Below, one piece after another: positions 63,357 through 64,000 of a DNA stretch of 64,000 bases; positions within the stretch are counted from its first letter, which is position 1; each line of letters opens with the position of its first letter. The stretch covers positions 6,944,001 through 7,008,000 of the forward strand of contig NC_083527.1 in NCBI RefSeq assembly GCF_032362555.1. Reading direction: 5' to 3'. The position numbers and the translations under genes are program-made. A model generated the notes under the pieces. The model worked only from the letters and a program-made list of their open reading frames with translations. It searched no databases and was not told the DNA's origin. Source of the stretch: Amyelois transitella. Its lineage: Eukaryota; Arthropoda; Insecta; Lepidoptera; Pyralidae.

Positions 63357-63650
63357 CATTTAACCACGTCTTTATCCCTTACGGGGAAGACAGTGCCAAC
63401 AGTCTCGGAAAGACTGAAAAGCCCAATACAATCAAATTGGCATTCTTCTTTTTGGCGATAACTTAGCAACAAGTCACTATCAGAATCTAATTTCCAGCAA
63501 TAGGTAAGTCATCCTGAACGTAGTATTTGATTTCGAGACTATTGGCTTTAAATACTTAAATGCCTAATCCAATACTGAATTAAAAAAAAAACTAGTTTGC
63601 TCTGTCTACCCCGCAATGAATGAAGAAGTATGTACTCCAAGCACCATACA
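63357..63650. mobile_element. Rep-A scraps
   Basis: A tail piece on the minus strand (63357-63420) and diverged + pieces to 63620. Confidence 0.5.
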
Positions 63651-63729
63651 AGTGTATCGAGGTGACAACATTTATCAAAAAGTGTAAGTATAGAGAGATG
63701 ATAAAATTATTTAAAGCACAATAAGAGAG

Positions 63730-63948
63730 TAAAAAATGAATAGGACCACTCCATCTCGTTCCCACGGATGTCGTTAAAGGCGACTAAGGGATAGGTTTAT
63801 AAACATTGGATTCTTCTTTTAGGCGATGGGCTAGCGACCTGTTACTATTTGAATCTCAATTCTATCTTAAAGCCAAACAGCTGAACGTGGCCTATCAGTC
63901 TTTTCAAGACTTGGTTCTGTCTACCCCGCAGTATGTATGTATGTATAA
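63730..63948 (+). mobile_element. Rep-A copy, 5'-truncated
   Basis: 'ataggaccactccatctcgt' to TATG tail; 'tatagacgtga' before the tail is missing. Confidence 0.8.
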
Positions 63949-64000
63949 GAGTGTATAGAGCGGATATTACCGCCCCTGGCCGCATTAGAGCATCTGCTAG

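Overview
The window looks like a moth or butterfly (Lepidoptera) nuclear genome. It is AT-rich, with introns bounded by GT/AG, polyadenylation signals, a Tube/IRAK4 gene that keeps its kinase domain, and very many short retroposons with TATG-type tails of the kind typical of lepidopteran DNA. There is no bacterial or viral layout. Species cannot be told from the sequence. All gene models were assembled by eye from reading frame, splice sites and remembered family features; no search was run.

Layout. 1-90: possible last exon of an unidentified + gene. 2054-4255: head-to-head pair TRAPPC2L (-, vesicle tethering) and VHL (+, E3 ligase substrate receptor), 226 bp apart. 4256-6780: repeats and a promoter- or LTR-like stretch. 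6787-22518: OSGIN-like flavoprotein (-), ten coding exons spread over 15.5 kb; two of its internal exons lie in very GC-rich islands, and its introns hold MITEs, SINEs and two copies of part of one of its own exons. 22519-43900: no certain coding gene, a graveyard of nested retroposons, with two candidate non-coding first exons on the minus strand. 43908-46648: Tube/IRAK4-like kinase (-, Toll signalling), divergent from UBE2T-like E2 (+, 47412-48269), with two adjacent hairpins between them. 50418-51412: KXD1/BORC subunit (-). 52146-53006: single-exon secreted protein with seven Cys-Gly-Cys motifs (-, unrecognised). 55027-55841: small secreted protein with dibasic sites and a Gly-Arg-Lys-Arg motif, a possible peptide-hormone precursor (-, unrecognised). 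56872-57750: a roughly 0.88 kb satellite of 5/10-bp units grown from a retroposon tail. 58000-64000: AT-rich and repeat-rich; a possible 5' UTR exon of a + gene ends at 60588.

Repeat names used below. Rep-A: about 260-bp element, from a GTGCCG...CGGCAC hairpin to a (TATG)n tail; the most abundant. Rep-B: 3' part of a LINE, encoding the end of a reverse-transcriptase polyprotein, also TATG-tailed. Rep-T: tRNA-derived SINE with A and B boxes. Rep-X: about 200-bp element with a (TTCTA)n tail. Rep-Y: relative with a GAATTT-type tail. Rep-C, D, E, G: short elements containing the 'cgacttcgtccgc' type head or related LINE-tail text. Rep-H: second tRNA-like SINE.

The known genes do housekeeping, redox and immune-signalling jobs and do not form a pathway together. 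The points most worth following are the two unrecognised secreted proteins, the substituted key residues in VHL and Tube, the captured OSGIN exon pieces, and the well-preserved nested insertions that allow relative dating of the repeat families.
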